From NCBI GenBank assembly GCA_030425395.1, contig JAUIAS010000012.1, forward strand, positions 1-64,000: 64,000 bases of DNA, given 5' to 3'. This stretch comes from Alphaproteobacteria bacterium (GTDB taxonomy: Bacteria; Pseudomonadota; Alphaproteobacteria; Rhodobacterales; Rhodobacteraceae). The position numbers and the translations under genes are program-made. The notes under the pieces are model-generated. The model saw nothing but the letters and a program-made list of their open reading frames with translations. It was not told the DNA's origin and searched no databases. Positions 35,936-45,942 of the stretch are shown here, one piece after another; within the stretch, counting starts at the first letter, position 1; every line of letters begins with the position of its first letter.

Positions 35936-37606
35936 TTATGCGGCGCTCCACTTATAAATTTGCGGCAGATAGGCGATATGCATATCCGCGCCTTTGATCG
36001 ATCCGTCGGTGTGACGATACAGCGACCGGAAGTAAGGCTGAATGGTTACACCTTCATCCGCAACGATGGCCTGCATCTTGGCTGCAACGGCGCGGCGCTT
36101 GTCGGCGTCCGCAATCGCATTGGCTTCGTCCAACAACGCGTCAAACTCGGCGTTTTCCCAACCGAATTCGTTCCAAGCCTCGCCCGAGCGATACGCCAGA
36201 CCCCAAACCTGGGTTGCCAGCGGACGGTGGTTCCAGTTGGTCGATGAGAACGGATATTTCGTCCAGTCGTTCCAGAAGGTCGAACCGGGCAGAATGGTGC
36301 GCTTTACATTGAAGCCCGCGTCGCGCAGCTGCGCGGCAACGGCATCGGTCGTGTTCTTGCGCCAATCGTCGTCGATGGAATGGATTTCGATTTCTTCGTC
36401 CATCGACTTGCCTGCGGCCTGCCACAGCTCTGCGGCTTTGGCGGGGTCAAACGGCAAGCGGCCAACTGAGGGATCGTATTCCGGGTGCATCGAACCGGCG
36501 TGGTGGTTGTTGGCGGCGACACCGCGCCCACCGACGCCGAGTTCCAGACAGACCGCATTGTCCACGGCCATTGCCAGAGCCTGGCGCGCGCGCTTGTCGC
36601 CATACTTTGGCGTGCCGTCTTCGCCCATAGCCTTCTGGTTGGGACGCACGACGATGGTCGCGCCCGACGCCACTTCGGATTTTTCCCAGCCGAGGCCATC
36701 CATGATGTCGATGAAATCACCGACCGTTTCATAGAACAGGTTGACTTCCTCTGCTTCGGCTGCGGCCACCCATGCGGACGGATCGGTGCCGTAGTCGATA
36801 TATTCGATCCGGTCGAGATGGTAACCACCACCTTCGATCACGTCGTCACCCCACCAGTCGGAGACCTTTTCGAGAACGGCCTTCACGCCGACCTCGTGTT
36901 CGACAACCTTCATCGGTCCGGTGCCGACCAGTTCGGACAGCGGTGCGGCTGCGTCCAGGCTGGAGTGGTAAACGGCAGCAGGATAATCTGCCATGCCCGC
37001 GATGATCGTGATGTCTGGTTGCGCGGTCTTGAGAACAACGCTGTTGCCATTGACCGTGATCGCACCGTCGCGCGCCTTGCCGCTGTCGCCGTCGATCAGC
37101 GACGCCATGCGACCGGCCATGGAGTTACCTTCGGCGGACTTGTCGCACCAATCAGTGATCACACGGGCAACATCGTCTGCGGTAAAGTCGTCACCGTTGC
37201 TCCACTTGATGCCCTGACGGACATTCAGCGTGTATTCGGTGGCGTTGTCATTGACCGACCAGCTTTCCAGCAGGCGCGGTTTGAACGAACCGTCATTGTT
37301 GTATTCGACCAGATATTCCAGCGTGCCGGCGGTGAGGAAGGCGATCTGGGTCCAGTCATAGGTGCGTGGATCCTTGAACGCGCGGACTTCCATCTGCATC
37401 TTGGCCGTGCCGCCCTTGTTGGCGTGTGCCGCAGCCTGCGCCGGTGCGTCGAGGCCGATCAGGCCGTAAGCCGCTGTAGCAGAAACGCCAAGCGCGGTGG
37501 CGCGCGTCAGGAATTCACGGCGGCACAGTTTGCCTTGCGAATATTCCTTTGCATGCATTTCTGCCGCCCAATGAACGGCGGATTTCGATTGGGTCTTGTC
37601 TGTCAT
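35936..37606 (-). CDS. ABC transporter substrate-binding protein, Tat-exported (family 5)
   Basis: A 556-residue solute-binding protein of the peptide/nickel/opine class. A twin-arginine signal [20 protein letters not shown] (about 33-52) precedes a hydrophobic stretch ending APAQAAA, implying folding before export. Family blocks include [33 protein letters not shown] and [14 protein letters not shown]. The ATG at 37606 follows AGGGAG. The binding specificity is unreadable. It is the promoter-proximal gene of the importer operon. Confidence 0.92.
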   Translation of the reverse strand: MTDKTQSKSAVHWAAEMHAKEYSQGKLCRREFLTRATALGVSATAAYGLIGLDAPAQAAAHANKGGTAKMQMEVRAFKDPRTYDWTQIAFLTAGTLEYLVEYNNDGSFKPRLLESWSVNDNATEYTLNVRQGIKWSNGDDFTADDVARVITDWCDKSAEGNSMAGRMASLIDGDSGKARDGAITVNGNSVVLKTAQPDITIIAGMADYPAAVYHSSLDAAAPLSELVGTGPMKVVEHEVGVKAVLEKVSDWWGDDVIEGGGYHLDRIEYIDYGTDPSAWVAAAEAEEVNLFYETVGDFIDIMDGLGWEKSEVASGATIVVRPNQKAMGEDGTPKYGDKRARQALAMAVDNAVCLELGVGGRGVAANNHHAGSMHPEYDPSVGRLPFDPAKAAELWQAAGKSMDEEIEIHSIDDDWRKNTTDAVAAQLRDAGFNVKRTILPGSTFWNDWTKYPFSSTNWNHRPLATQVWGLAYRSGEAWNEFGWENAEFDALLDEANAIADADKRRAVAAKMQAIVADEGVTIQPYFRSLYRHTDGSIKGADMHIAYLPQIYKWSAA

Positions 37607-37806
37607 ACACTTTCTCCCTGTTGTGTCTTTTCCTGCCATTTAACCGCGTTCTAAAGCGGCTGCTTACTTGGCAGGCATGTTCGTTGGCCTCATACGGCAA
37701 CAATATTGCGCCAGCGTCAATGTTTCCTTTCGGCACTTATTGGCCCAAATGCGACATTTCGATAACTTGAAAACGACAAGTCGCCGCTGATTGATGCGCT
37801 AACGGA

Positions 37807-38637
37807 TCAAGCGGGATGAACCTTGGGTTGAATGCGGTCATGCGCACGGCGTCGCAAACCGGTCGGTGTGGCACCGGCGTGCTGTTGAATAAAGCGGGTG
37901 AAATAGGCGGCCGACCCAAAGCCCAGATGCCGGGCAATGTCCTGAACCGGGGTTTGCGTTTCCTCGAGCAGATGCCGCGCGGCGTGAAGCACCCTTTCGG
38001 TCAGCATCGCGGACGCGGTGCGCCCACATTCCGCTTTGCACACGCGGCTGAGATGGGTCGCCGTCACACCAAGCTCGGTGGCATGATCCGACGTGGTGGC
38101 CGGGCTGGCGTGATGCGTGACGAGCCGCGCCGCGTATGCCCGGACAAGACGGCGCGCGGCACTGGCGGCATTGAAATCCCCGTTCTCTGCCAATTGCCGA
38201 CGAAACCAGATAGCAACCAGACGCGCATATGCCGCAACAGCATCATCGGCAAAGGCCGCGCCTCCTTGCTGTTCGCGACCTATCGCCTCGAGAAGAGCGG
38301 TCAGCTCGGCATGGGCCACCACCGACCGCATTCGCAGGTGGAATACGTCATCGGGAAACCCGATATCCGTCGATCCGGGCAGCACCAGCGCCTGCCCGTA
38401 TCCCTGCCGGCCCAGTTCCACCGAAAACAATCGTCGTGCCGGAATATAAATCGCGTTGTGCACACCGATGCCGCGCCGCACCCCGTCCAGAACGGCAACC
38501 CCCTGTCCCTTGGTGATCCAAAGGAAAACAGAGGTGTCGCGATCGTGCAGCAATTCCAGCTTCCACGCGCCACCGGCAGCAAGCTGGGCGATGGTGAACA
38601 GTCTGGGTCCACCAAGGGGCGCATCGGGTTTGAACAT
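37807..38637 (-). CDS. AraC-family transcriptional regulator
   Basis: A 276-residue regulator. An N-terminal cupin-like sensor (about 1-130) is followed by a C-terminal double helix-turn-helix (about 175-270) with ELGVTATHLSRVCKAECG and DIARHLGFGSAAYFTRFIQQ. It lies upstream of the peptide-type importer on the same strand, 167 bases apart, and is the natural candidate to control it. Inducer unknown. Confidence 0.87.
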   Translation of the reverse strand: MFKPDAPLGGPRLFTIAQLAAGGAWKLELLHDRDTSVFLWITKGQGVAVLDGVRRGIGVHNAIYIPARRLFSVELGRQGYGQALVLPGSTDIGFPDDVFHLRMRSVVAHAELTALLEAIGREQQGGAAFADDAVAAYARLVAIWFRRQLAENGDFNAASAARRLVRAYAARLVTHHASPATTSDHATELGVTATHLSRVCKAECGRTASAMLTERVLHAARHLLEETQTPVQDIARHLGFGSAAYFTRFIQQHAGATPTGLRRRAHDRIQPKVHPA

Positions 38638-38788
38638 CTACGGAAACCGGTGAATTGTCGGGTTTCGTCAATTCAAACCGTGAATGGCGGGGCGCACAAG
38701 TAAAAAATTATTCTATTTAGCCAAGTATGCGCAATGGACGGATCGTCAAATACCGGCTCTGCGCAAGGCCCATCCGGGGCAACCGCCG

Positions 38789-39658
38789 CTATGGTTCAAT
38801 GGGCGTCCAGTCGCGCATACGCTTGCGAAACCATGTCCGCTGGCGCTTGGCGAACTGGCGCGTTGCGATACCCGCCCGTTCAAGCGTTTGATCGCGATCC
38901 GTTGTTCCGTCCACGTAATCCATCAATTCCGGCACCCCGATGGCGCGAAAAGCAGGGCGCGCAGGGTCGTAGTGCGGGCGCATCGCGGCGATCTCCTCCA
39001 GCGCGCCACCGTCCATCATCGATTCGAATCGTCCAAATATGCGAGCCTCAAGCCAGGCTTTGGGCGCATCGACAACCAAAGCGTGACAGTCCGACAGATC
39101 CAGATCCGGGGCAGGGGTCTGATCGTGCCATTGCGCCAGCCCGCGCCCGGTCTGCTGCAGAACCTCCCAGGCGCGCTGCACGCGGGCACGGTTCTGCAAA
39201 TCAATCCGTGCCGCTGTGAGCGGATCCAGCCCGGCGATCAATGCCGGGGTTTCGAGTGTGTCCGCACGCGCGCGCACCGCGGGATCGGTTTCAGGGATAT
39301 GTGCCAGCCCTTCCGTGAGCGCGAGAAAATATAATCCGGTGCCGCCCACGATGATCGGACGGGTCGCGCCGCCCAGAATGTGGCGCACTTCGCGCAACCA
39401 ATGGCCGGCCGAATACGGCGCATCCCACGCGACGTGACCATATAGCGCATGAGGCGCGCGGGCCTCTTCGGCAGCGGACGGGCGCGCGGTGATCACACGC
39501 CAGCAATCATAGACCTGACTTGCATCTGCGTTGACGATAACCCCACCCTGACGGGTGGCAATCTCCAACGCCAGCGCGGATTTTCCCGATGCGGTCGGCC
39601 CCGCGATCAACACCGGGCGCTCGGCATCAAGGCCGGAAATCAACGCGTCGATCTTCAT
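38789..39658 (-). CDS. miaA: tRNA dimethylallyltransferase
   Basis: A 289-residue enzyme adding an isopentenyl group to A37 of tRNAs reading UNN codons. P-loop [25 protein letters not shown] and [14 protein letters not shown] are conserved. The C-terminus [15 protein letters not shown] is the tRNA-contact block. The ATG at 39658 (MKIDALISG) is chosen; an upstream ATG at 39703 would overlap the divergent promoter region. Divergent from pyrH. Confidence 0.95.
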   Translation of the reverse strand: MKIDALISGLDAERPVLIAGPTASGKSALALEIATRQGGVIVNADASQVYDCWRVITARPSAAEEARAPHALYGHVAWDAPYSAGHWLREVRHILGGATRPIIVGGTGLYFLALTEGLAHIPETDPAVRARADTLETPALIAGLDPLTAARIDLQNRARVQRAWEVLQQTGRGLAQWHDQTPAPDLDLSDCHALVVDAPKAWLEARIFGRFESMMDGGALEEIAAMRPHYDPARPAFRAIGVPELMDYVDGTTDRDQTLERAGIATRQFAKRQRTWFRKRMRDWTPIEP

Positions 39659-39772
39659 AGTTTGCACCCAATTCACAGGGCGCGCGACGAATGTGCAGCA
39701 CACACATTGAATACCGCGCGGTTTTCAGACATTTTGCCGAGGATTTTGACCTGCCAACTGCCGGAGTGCAAC

Positions 39773-40510
39773 ATGACCGACGCCGCCCAACCCGAGGCCC
39801 AGACCAAGTTCAGCCGCGTAATGCTCAAGATCTCGGGCGAAGCGCTCATGGGACCCCAAGGATTCGGGCTGCACCCGCCAACCGTGGAACGTATCGCGGC
39901 AGAGGTGAAATCGGTGCATGATCTGGGCGTCGAAATCTGCATGGTCATCGGCGGGGGCAATATCTTCCGGGGATTGCAAGGCTCGGCGCAGGGCATGGAA
40001 CGGACCACCGCCGATTACATGGGCATGCTGGCCACAGTGATGAATGCGCTGGCCCTGCAATCGGCGCTGGAAGGCCTGGGGGTCTTTACCCGCGTGATCA
40101 GCGCGATCACAATGAACGAGGTCGCAGAACCCTATATCCGCCGCCGCGCCGTGCGCCACCTTGAAAAGAAGCGGGTGTGCATCTTTGCTGCCGGCACGGG
40201 CAATCCGTATTTTACCACCGACACCGCGGCCACCCTGCGCGCCAATGAAATGAATTGCGAGGCAATCTTCAAAGGCACCAAGGTTGACGGCGTTTACGAC
40301 AAGGATCCTGTCAAGCACGCCGATGCGGTGCGCTATGATACGGTCAGCTACGATGATTGTCTGGCCAAACGCCTCGGGGTCATGGATGCATCCGCCATCG
40401 CGCTCGCGCGTGACAACAACTTGCCGATTATCGTGTTTTCCCTTGATGAACCGGGTGGCTTCCGGGGCATTCTGGCGGGCAAGGGCACCTATACCAAGGT
40501 GCAAGGCTAG
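39773..40510 (+). CDS. pyrH: UMP kinase
   Basis: A 245-residue hexameric kinase converting UMP to UDP. Motifs [42 protein letters not shown] and [17 protein letters not shown] are intact. The ATG at 39773 has CGGAG 7 bases upstream. First gene of the block running to lpxB, though an unusually long 325-base spacer with repeats separates it from frr. Confidence 0.96.
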   Translation: MTDAAQPEAQTKFSRVMLKISGEALMGPQGFGLHPPTVERIAAEVKSVHDLGVEICMVIGGGNIFRGLQGSAQGMERTTADYMGMLATVMNALALQSALEGLGVFTRVISAITMNEVAEPYIRRRAVRHLEKKRVCIFAAGTGNPYFTTDTAATLRANEMNCEAIFKGTKVDGVYDKDPVKHADAVRYDTVSYDDCLAKRLGVMDASAIALARDNNLPIIVFSLDEPGGFRGILAGKGTYTKVQG

Positions 40511-40582
40511 CGGTGATTGCCTGCGGGCGGAACGGTTGCAGGTGTGCGTGCCGCAAAAGCGTTTTTCTCGGTGTCGCTTCTT

Positions 40583-40611
40583 TCTCGTTTCAAATACCCC
40601 CGCCGGAGGCG
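40583..40611 (+). repeat. Dispersed intergenic repeat (CCGCCGGAGGC family), copy b
   Basis: TTTCAAATACCCCCGCCGGA followed by GGCGC. It immediately precedes the three tandem 34-bp units. Confidence 0.6.
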
Positions 40612-40617
40612 CCCCGC

Positions 40618-40719
40618 GACGCGCGCAGCGCGGCGAAAAACTTTTACGAATGACGCGCGTAGCGCGGCGCAAAACTTCGGCATATGGCGCGCGCAGCGCG
40701 GCGCAAATGATTATCTTGC
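40618..40719. repeat. Three 34-bp tandem repeats between pyrH and frr
   Basis: Units at 40618-40651, 40652-40685 and 40686-40719 share an 18-base core of the form GRCGCGCGYAGCGCGGCG and a more variable 16-base tail starting AAAA or CAAA. The core is partly self-complementary (GCGC rich). The rest of the 325-base gap shows no gene. Confidence 0.8.
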
Positions 40720-40835
40720 CGCGCCCGGCGCGGCACCGCACGGCGGATCGGGTGCGATCAGCGCATGGACAAATCGACGGGTGAGCGCGTATAGATCGCG
40801 GGACGGTTTCAAGCGACCGGGAGAAGAGAGAGCAG

Positions 40836-41399
40836 ATGGCTGACGATTTCGAACTGGATACCGATGACCTCAAGCGCCGTATGGATGGTGCCATGAGTTC
40901 ATTGAAGACTGAATTTGCATCGTTGCGCACCGGGCGTGCGAGTTCTTCGATGCTGGAACCGGTGCAGGTGGACGCCTACGGGCAGATGACGCCGATCAAT
41001 CAGGTCGGTACCGTCAACGTGCCCGAGCCACGCATGGTGACGATCAATGTCTGGGACAAGGGTCTTGTCGGTAAGGTCGAAAAGGCCATCCGCGAAAGCG
41101 GTCTGGGCATCAACCCGCAGTTGAACGGCACCATCATCATGCTGCCGATCCCTGAGCTCAACGAAGAGCGTCGCCGCGAGTTGACCAAGGTCGCCGGACA
41201 ATATGCCGAAGGCGCGCGCGTTGCGATCCGCAATGTCCGCCGGGACGGCATGGACCAGATCAAGAAGGCCAAGGCGGACGGGATGTCCGAAGACGATCAG
41301 AAATTCTGGGAATCCGAGGTTCAGGATCTGACCAACCAGATGATCGCTGCGGTCGATGCGGCGCTTGAGAGCAAGCAAGCCGAGATCATGCAGGTCTGA
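40836..41399 (+). CDS. frr: Ribosome recycling factor
   Basis: A 187-residue protein that, with EF-G, splits post-termination ribosomes. Family motifs [36 protein letters not shown] and [21 protein letters not shown] are conserved and full length. GGGAG-type site before the ATG. uppS follows after 11 bases. Confidence 0.97.
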   Translation: MADDFELDTDDLKRRMDGAMSSLKTEFASLRTGRASSSMLEPVQVDAYGQMTPINQVGTVNVPEPRMVTINVWDKGLVGKVEKAIRESGLGINPQLNGTIIMLPIPELNEERRRELTKVAGQYAEGARVAIRNVRRDGMDQIKKAKADGMSEDDQKFWESEVQDLTNQMIAAVDAALESKQAEIMQV

Positions 41400-41410
41400 G
41401 ACAGCGCAGC

Positions 41411-42145
41411 ATGCCCAATCCAACAGCAGTCGCGCCTTTGGCCAAGGCCCCCAATCACGTTGCCATCATCATGGATGGCAATGGCCGTTGGGCGCAGGCG
41501 CGAGGCCGTCCGCGCCTGTTTGGCCATCATGCGGGCGCGCGCCGGGTGCGCGAAGTGGTCGAGGCCGCTGCCGGGTTGGGCATCCGCTACCTGACGATTT
41601 TTGCCTTTTCGACCGAGAACTGGAAGCGGACCCAGGTCGAGGTTGCGGGGCTGATGAACCTGTTCCGGCGATACATCCTGCACGAAACACGGTCGCTTGT
41701 GGAAAACGACGTTCGGGTGCGGTTTATCGGTGACCGGGTCAAGCTGGATCAAAAATTGATTGAGCTGATGGATGAGCTGGAAACCCTGACCGAAACCAAC
41801 GACGGTATCCACCTGACCATCGCCATCAATTATGGTGGCCGGGACGAGGTGGCGCGCGCCACTAAACTTCTTGCCGAAGATGTCGCCGCAGGCAAACTGG
41901 CCCCGGCGGATGTGGATGAGGAAACCCTTCCGCGCTATCTGGATACACGGGTGTTGCCCGATCCAGATCTCGTGATCCGCACCAGCGGCGAGGCGCGGAT
42001 TTCCAATTTTCTGTTGTGGCAGTCGGCCTATGCCGAATACGAATTCATCGACACGCTCTGGCCTGATTTTACGGCGCAAGAGCTTGAAACCCTGTGCCAA
42101 TCCTATGCCAGCCGCGACCGGCGTTATGGCGGGGCCCGCGCATGA
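41411..42145 (+). CDS. uppS: Isoprenyl (undecaprenyl) diphosphate synthase
   Basis: A 244-residue cis-prenyltransferase making the undecaprenyl carrier for peptidoglycan and polysaccharide. Signature blocks IMDGNGRWAQARG, FAFSTENWKR and LVIRTSGEARISNFLLWQ include the catalytic Asp and substrate-binding Arg residues. The stop overlaps cdsA (ATGA). Confidence 0.96.
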   Translation: MPNPTAVAPLAKAPNHVAIIMDGNGRWAQARGRPRLFGHHAGARRVREVVEAAAGLGIRYLTIFAFSTENWKRTQVEVAGLMNLFRRYILHETRSLVENDVRVRFIGDRVKLDQKLIELMDELETLTETNDGIHLTIAINYGGRDEVARATKLLAEDVAAGKLAPADVDEETLPRYLDTRVLPDPDLVIRTSGEARISNFLLWQSAYAEYEFIDTLWPDFTAQELETLCQSYASRDRRYGGARA

Positions 42146-42948
42146 GCGGGGCAGGGCAGTGGTCTGACCTCGCGGCGCGGGTGGCGTCGGCTTTGGTAAT
42201 GTTGGTGGTGGGACTGGCGGCTGTGGCTGCGGGCGGTCACGTGTTTCATGTCTTTGCAGCGGTGCTCTGTGGGGTGATGATCTGGGAATTGGTTCGGATG
42301 GTTTCCGTGACCAACCAAGATCAGGATCAACCCGGTCTTGCGGCTGGGCTGGGTGCGATTGCCGGGGTTTCCGCGATGGCGGCGATCTACCTGCCCGCAG
42401 GGCTTGGCTTGCCGGTCCTGTTTCTTCCCGCGCTCGCAGGTCTTGCAAAGCTGACCGAGGGGCGCCGCGTTTTCATAACCTATGCGATGCTGATCATGCT
42501 GGCTGGTTTCGGCCTCATGGGGGTTCGCGACGATTTTGGCTTGTTGTGGATGCTTTGGCTGGTTGCGGTTGTCGTGGTCACGGACGTGGCCGGGTATTTC
42601 GCCGGGCGTCTGATTGGCGGGCCAAAGTTCTGGCCCCGCGTCAGTCCGAAAAAGACGTGGTCAGGCACCGTTGCGGGCTGGGTCGGGGCAGCCGTCGTGG
42701 CCTTTGTCTTCATGATGCAAACCGGGGCGGACGCTTCTTTGATCGGAATGTCCGTATCCGTTGCGATGGCATCGCAACTTGGAGACATCGCCGAGAGCGC
42801 GATCAAGCGGCGCTCGGATGTCAAGGACAGCAGCGCCCTTATCCCCGGACACGGCGGCGTGCTGGACCGGTTCGACGGGATGCTGGGGGCATCAGCCTTC
42901 CTGCTGGTTGCAGGACCGATCGTGGGTTTCCCGCCGGTCGGGATGTAA
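42142..42948 (+). CDS. cdsA: Phosphatidate cytidylyltransferase
   Basis: A 268-residue membrane enzyme forming CDP-diacylglycerol from CTP and phosphatidate. Several helices, then the family signature KRRSDVKDSSALIPGHGG followed by VLDRFDG. SPKKTWSGTVAGWVGA is also typical. The start at 42142 overlaps uppS by 4 bases; an upstream ATG at 42094 is inside uppS and out of its frame. Confidence 0.95.
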   Translation: MSGAGQWSDLAARVASALVMLVVGLAAVAAGGHVFHVFAAVLCGVMIWELVRMVSVTNQDQDQPGLAAGLGAIAGVSAMAAIYLPAGLGLPVLFLPALAGLAKLTEGRRVFITYAMLIMLAGFGLMGVRDDFGLLWMLWLVAVVVVTDVAGYFAGRLIGGPKFWPRVSPKKTWSGTVAGWVGAAVVAFVFMMQTGADASLIGMSVSVAMASQLGDIAESAIKRRSDVKDSSALIPGHGGVLDRFDGMLGASAFLLVAGPIVGFPPVGM

Positions 42949-42952
42949 CGGC

Positions 42953-44128
42953 ATGCGTCGCGTTTCGATTTTTGGTGCAACCGGGTCCATCGGTCAGAAC
43001 ACAATCGACCTGATTGCGCGCGCGCCACAGGATTACGATGTGGTCGCTCTGACAGGTGCGGGGAATATCGCCCAGCTGGCTGCGGATGCGCGACGCCTTG
43101 GGGCCGATGTGGCCGTGACCGCTTATGATGATCGCCTTGACGACCTGCGCGCCGCCCTCAAAGGGTCTGGCGTTGCGGCGGCGGCCGGTCACAATGCCTT
43201 GATCGAAGCGGCGGCGCGGCCGGCGGATTGGGTGATGTCGGCCATTGTCGGTGCGGCAGGGCTTGCCCCGGGGCTGACAGCCCTTGAACAGGGCGCGACC
43301 CTGGCACTGGCGAACAAGGAAACCTTGGTTTGTGCAGGCGGCTTGGTGCTGGACACAGCGGCGCGCAACGGGGCGCGTCTGTTGCCAGTGGACAGCGAAC
43401 ATTCGGCGGTGTTTCAGGCGTTGATCGGCGAAGACATCGCCGCCGTCGAGAGGATCATTATTACCGCGTCGGGGGGTGCGTTTCGCGATTGGCCGATCAA
43501 GGATCTGGCGAAGGCCACATTGGCGCAAGCATCGAGCCACCCCAATTGGGCGATGGGCCAGCGTATTACCATCGACAGCGCCTCAATGTTCAATAAGGCG
43601 CTGGAGCTAATTGAAACCAAAGAGTTTTTTGGCGTTCGGCCGGAGCAGATAGAAACCATCATCCACCCCGAATCGATGATCCACGCGCTGGTTGGCTTTG
43701 TTGATGGGGCCTTGATGGCCCATGTCGGCCCGCCTGACATGCGTCATGCCATTGGCTTTGCCTTGCACTGGCCCGAGCGGCGCGATCTACCGGTCGAACG
43801 GCTGGATCTGGCGCGGGTTTCGCAGCTTAACTTTCGCGCCCCTGACGAGGCGCGGTATCCCGCGCTTCGTCTTGCGCGGCAGGTCATGGAACGCGGCGGA
43901 TTGTCGGGTGCAGTTTTCAACGCCGCCAAGGAACGCGCGCTGGACGCGTTTATCGCCGGGCGTATCGGTTTTGTGGACATGGCGTCGGTGGTTGAGGAGG
44001 TTCTCGGCCAATTTGAGGCAGAAGCGGGTCTTATTGACGCCCCAATGTCCCTTGATAATGTCCTGAAGACGGACCATCTCGCACGGAAGAAGGCGGATGG
44101 GATTATGGCAGAGAGAGCAGGAAAATAG
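42953..44128 (+). CDS. dxr: 1-deoxy-D-xylulose 5-phosphate reductoisomerase
   Basis: A 391-residue enzyme of the MEP isoprenoid pathway, converting DXP to MEP with NADPH. NADPH site IFGATGSIGQNTID, LANKETLVCAGG, metal site PVDSEHSAVFQ, GQRITIDSASMFNKALE and IHPESMIHALV are all present. The ATG at 42953 lies 4 bases after the cdsA stop. Confidence 0.96.
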   Translation: MRRVSIFGATGSIGQNTIDLIARAPQDYDVVALTGAGNIAQLAADARRLGADVAVTAYDDRLDDLRAALKGSGVAAAAGHNALIEAAARPADWVMSAIVGAAGLAPGLTALEQGATLALANKETLVCAGGLVLDTAARNGARLLPVDSEHSAVFQALIGEDIAAVERIIITASGGAFRDWPIKDLAKATLAQASSHPNWAMGQRITIDSASMFNKALELIETKEFFGVRPEQIETIIHPESMIHALVGFVDGALMAHVGPPDMRHAIGFALHWPERRDLPVERLDLARVSQLNFRAPDEARYPALRLARQVMERGGLSGAVFNAAKERALDAFIAGRIGFVDMASVVEEVLGQFEAEAGLIDAPMSLDNVLKTDHLARKKADGIMAERAGK

Positions 44129-44129
44129 A

Positions 44130-45482
44130 GTGGATGTAATCGGTCTCATTCCGCAGTTTGGCGGACTTGTCTGGACGGTGCTGGCGTTTGTTCTGGCATT
44201 GTCGATCATTGTGGCGGTGCATGAATACGGCCATTACATTGTCGGGCGCTGGTCCGGCATTCATGCCGAGGTGTTTTCTTTGGGCTTCGGTCCGGTCCTG
44301 CTTTCCCGCGTTGATCGTCATGGAACGCGCTGGCAATTCGCGCTGCTGCCATTTGGCGGATATGTGAAATTCGCCGGGGACGCGGATGCGGCCTCGGGCA
44401 AGGATGAGGACGCACTTGCAGCCGTGGCCGAAGATCCGGTGGCGCTGCGTCGCACGATGCATGGTGCCCCCCTTTGGGCGCGTGCGGCCACCGTTGCAGC
44501 GGGGCCCGCGTTCAACTTTCTGATGTCGATTATCGTTTTCGGTGCCGTCTTCGCGGTCCAAGGGGTCGCGACCGATCCCCTGCGCGTCGGTGAAACACGC
44601 GATCTGCCCGCCGGGTTCTATGGCCTTCAGGAAGGCGACGAAATCACAGCCATTGCAGGCACTCCGGCTCCGTCATTTGACGAGGCGAGCCAATGGAAAA
44701 GCTTTACCGACGGAATTCCGCAGCAGCCTGTCCTGCAATATGACATCATGCGCGACGGGCGCGCTCTGTCGGTGGACGGACCGTATCTGTTTCCGCCACA
44801 CGTGCGTCAGGTGGCTCCGCGCAGCGCAGCCGACGATATCGAGCTCAAGCCCGGTGACGTGATCACCGCGATAGATGGTGCGCCGATCTTTGCCTTTCAG
44901 GAACTGAAGGATGCAGTGGAATCGTCCAATGGGCGGGTTTTGCTTTTGGATGTGTGGCGCGACGGACAGGTGATGGAATTTGCGCTGGCACCCAAAAGGG
45001 TGGATGAACCTTTGCCGGATGGCGGGTTTGCGACCCAGTGGCGTATTGGCATTGCCGGCGGCATGGCATTCGATCCCGCAACGCGGCCCACGGGCGTGTT
45101 TCAGGCCATTCAGGGCGGCGCCGCGCAAACCTGGTCGGTTATCCAAAGTTCCATGTCGGGGCTGTGGCATATCGTGACGGGTGCGATTTCGACGTGTAAC
45201 CTTTCGGGGCCGCTTGGCATCGCGGAAACCTCGGGGTCGATGGCGTCGCAGGGGGCCGAAAACTTCATCTGGTTCATCGCTGTGCTGTCCACTGCGGTGG
45301 GGCTTTTGAACCTGTTCCCTGTGCCTGCACTGGATGGCGGTCACCTCGTATTTTATGCCTATGAAGCAGTAACAGGCCGTCCGCCCAACGATACGGCGCT
45401 GCGAATTCTGATGACGGTGGGGATCGGACTGATCCTGGCAATGATGGTCTTTGCCTTGGGTAACGATATCTTCTGCCCATGA
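44130..45482 (+). CDS. rseP: RIP metalloprotease RseP
   Basis: A 450-residue inner-membrane site-2 protease, starting with GTG at 44130 (read MDVIGLIPQFGG). Zn motif VHEYGHYIVGR in the first helix, two PDZ-type regions (AVQGVATDPLRVGE and ELKPGDVITAIDGAP) and the second metal region NLFPVPALDGGHLVF. It releases anti-sigma factors in envelope stress responses. GTG is preferred over an ATG at 44097 that would overlap dxr by 32 bases; GAGAGAGCAGG lies just upstream. Confidence 0.93.
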   Translation: MDVIGLIPQFGGLVWTVLAFVLALSIIVAVHEYGHYIVGRWSGIHAEVFSLGFGPVLLSRVDRHGTRWQFALLPFGGYVKFAGDADAASGKDEDALAAVAEDPVALRRTMHGAPLWARAATVAAGPAFNFLMSIIVFGAVFAVQGVATDPLRVGETRDLPAGFYGLQEGDEITAIAGTPAPSFDEASQWKSFTDGIPQQPVLQYDIMRDGRALSVDGPYLFPPHVRQVAPRSAADDIELKPGDVITAIDGAPIFAFQELKDAVESSNGRVLLLDVWRDGQVMEFALAPKRVDEPLPDGGFATQWRIGIAGGMAFDPATRPTGVFQAIQGGAAQTWSVIQSSMSGLWHIVTGAISTCNLSGPLGIAETSGSMASQGAENFIWFIAVLSTAVGLLNLFPVPALDGGHLVFYAYEAVTGRPPNDTALRILMTVGIGLILAMMVFALGNDIFCP

Positions 45483-45641
45483 ACGCAGGCCAAGGTCTGA
45501 TGGACACTGGTGCGGCCATGGACCGGATGGGCTGGTGAACACCCCGTAATAAAAGGTGTTTTGGGCGGAAAGGTCATATCTCTGCCCAATTCCCGCCCCA
45601 AACAAGAGGCATGGTAACAACATCGCAAAAGGATGTACGCT

Positions 45642-45770
45642 ATGCAAACCATTCAGAACAGTTATCGCGGTTTGAGTCTCTTGTTCGAGATTAACGGTGA
45701 TCGTTTGCTTTATGTGGGCACGATTGCCCTGTCTTTGGCGACGGCTGCCTATGTCGTGAGCTTTCTTTAA
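45642..45770 (+). CDS. 42-residue single-span membrane protein
   Basis: Reads MQTIQNSYRGLSLLFEING, then a hydrophobic segment LLYVGTIALSLATAAYVVSF to the end. AAAAGGATG lies about 8 bases upstream of the ATG, and a strong terminator follows the stop, so it looks like a monocistronic gene. Function unknown. Confidence 0.7.
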   Translation: MQTIQNSYRGLSLLFEINGDRLLYVGTIALSLATAAYVVSFL

Positions 45771-45840
45771 GCGCCGCGCGCGCCAAATCAGACCTTCCTT
45801 TTTCGCGCCCGGACCGCCCTCGTTCCGGGTTCGTCAGAAC

Positions 45841-45872
45841 GGCCCGCAACTTATCGCGTTGCGGGCCTTTTT
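45841..45872 (+). terminator. Rho-independent terminator after the 42-residue gene
   Basis: GGCCCGCAAC and GTTGCGGGCC form a perfect 10-bp stem with a 7-base loop, followed by TTTTT. It insulates bamA from the upstream unit. Confidence 0.9.
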
Positions 45873-45942
45873 GTGGTTTTGACAACGCGGGACATTCCCG
45901 ATACTCAGGGGTCAATAGCTGCTAAAAAATAGGTTCTGATCC

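Noticed and set aside
40618-40719. Possible CRISPR array in the 34-bp repeats
   Set aside because: Repeats are directly adjacent with no unique spacers and no cas genes occur nearby.
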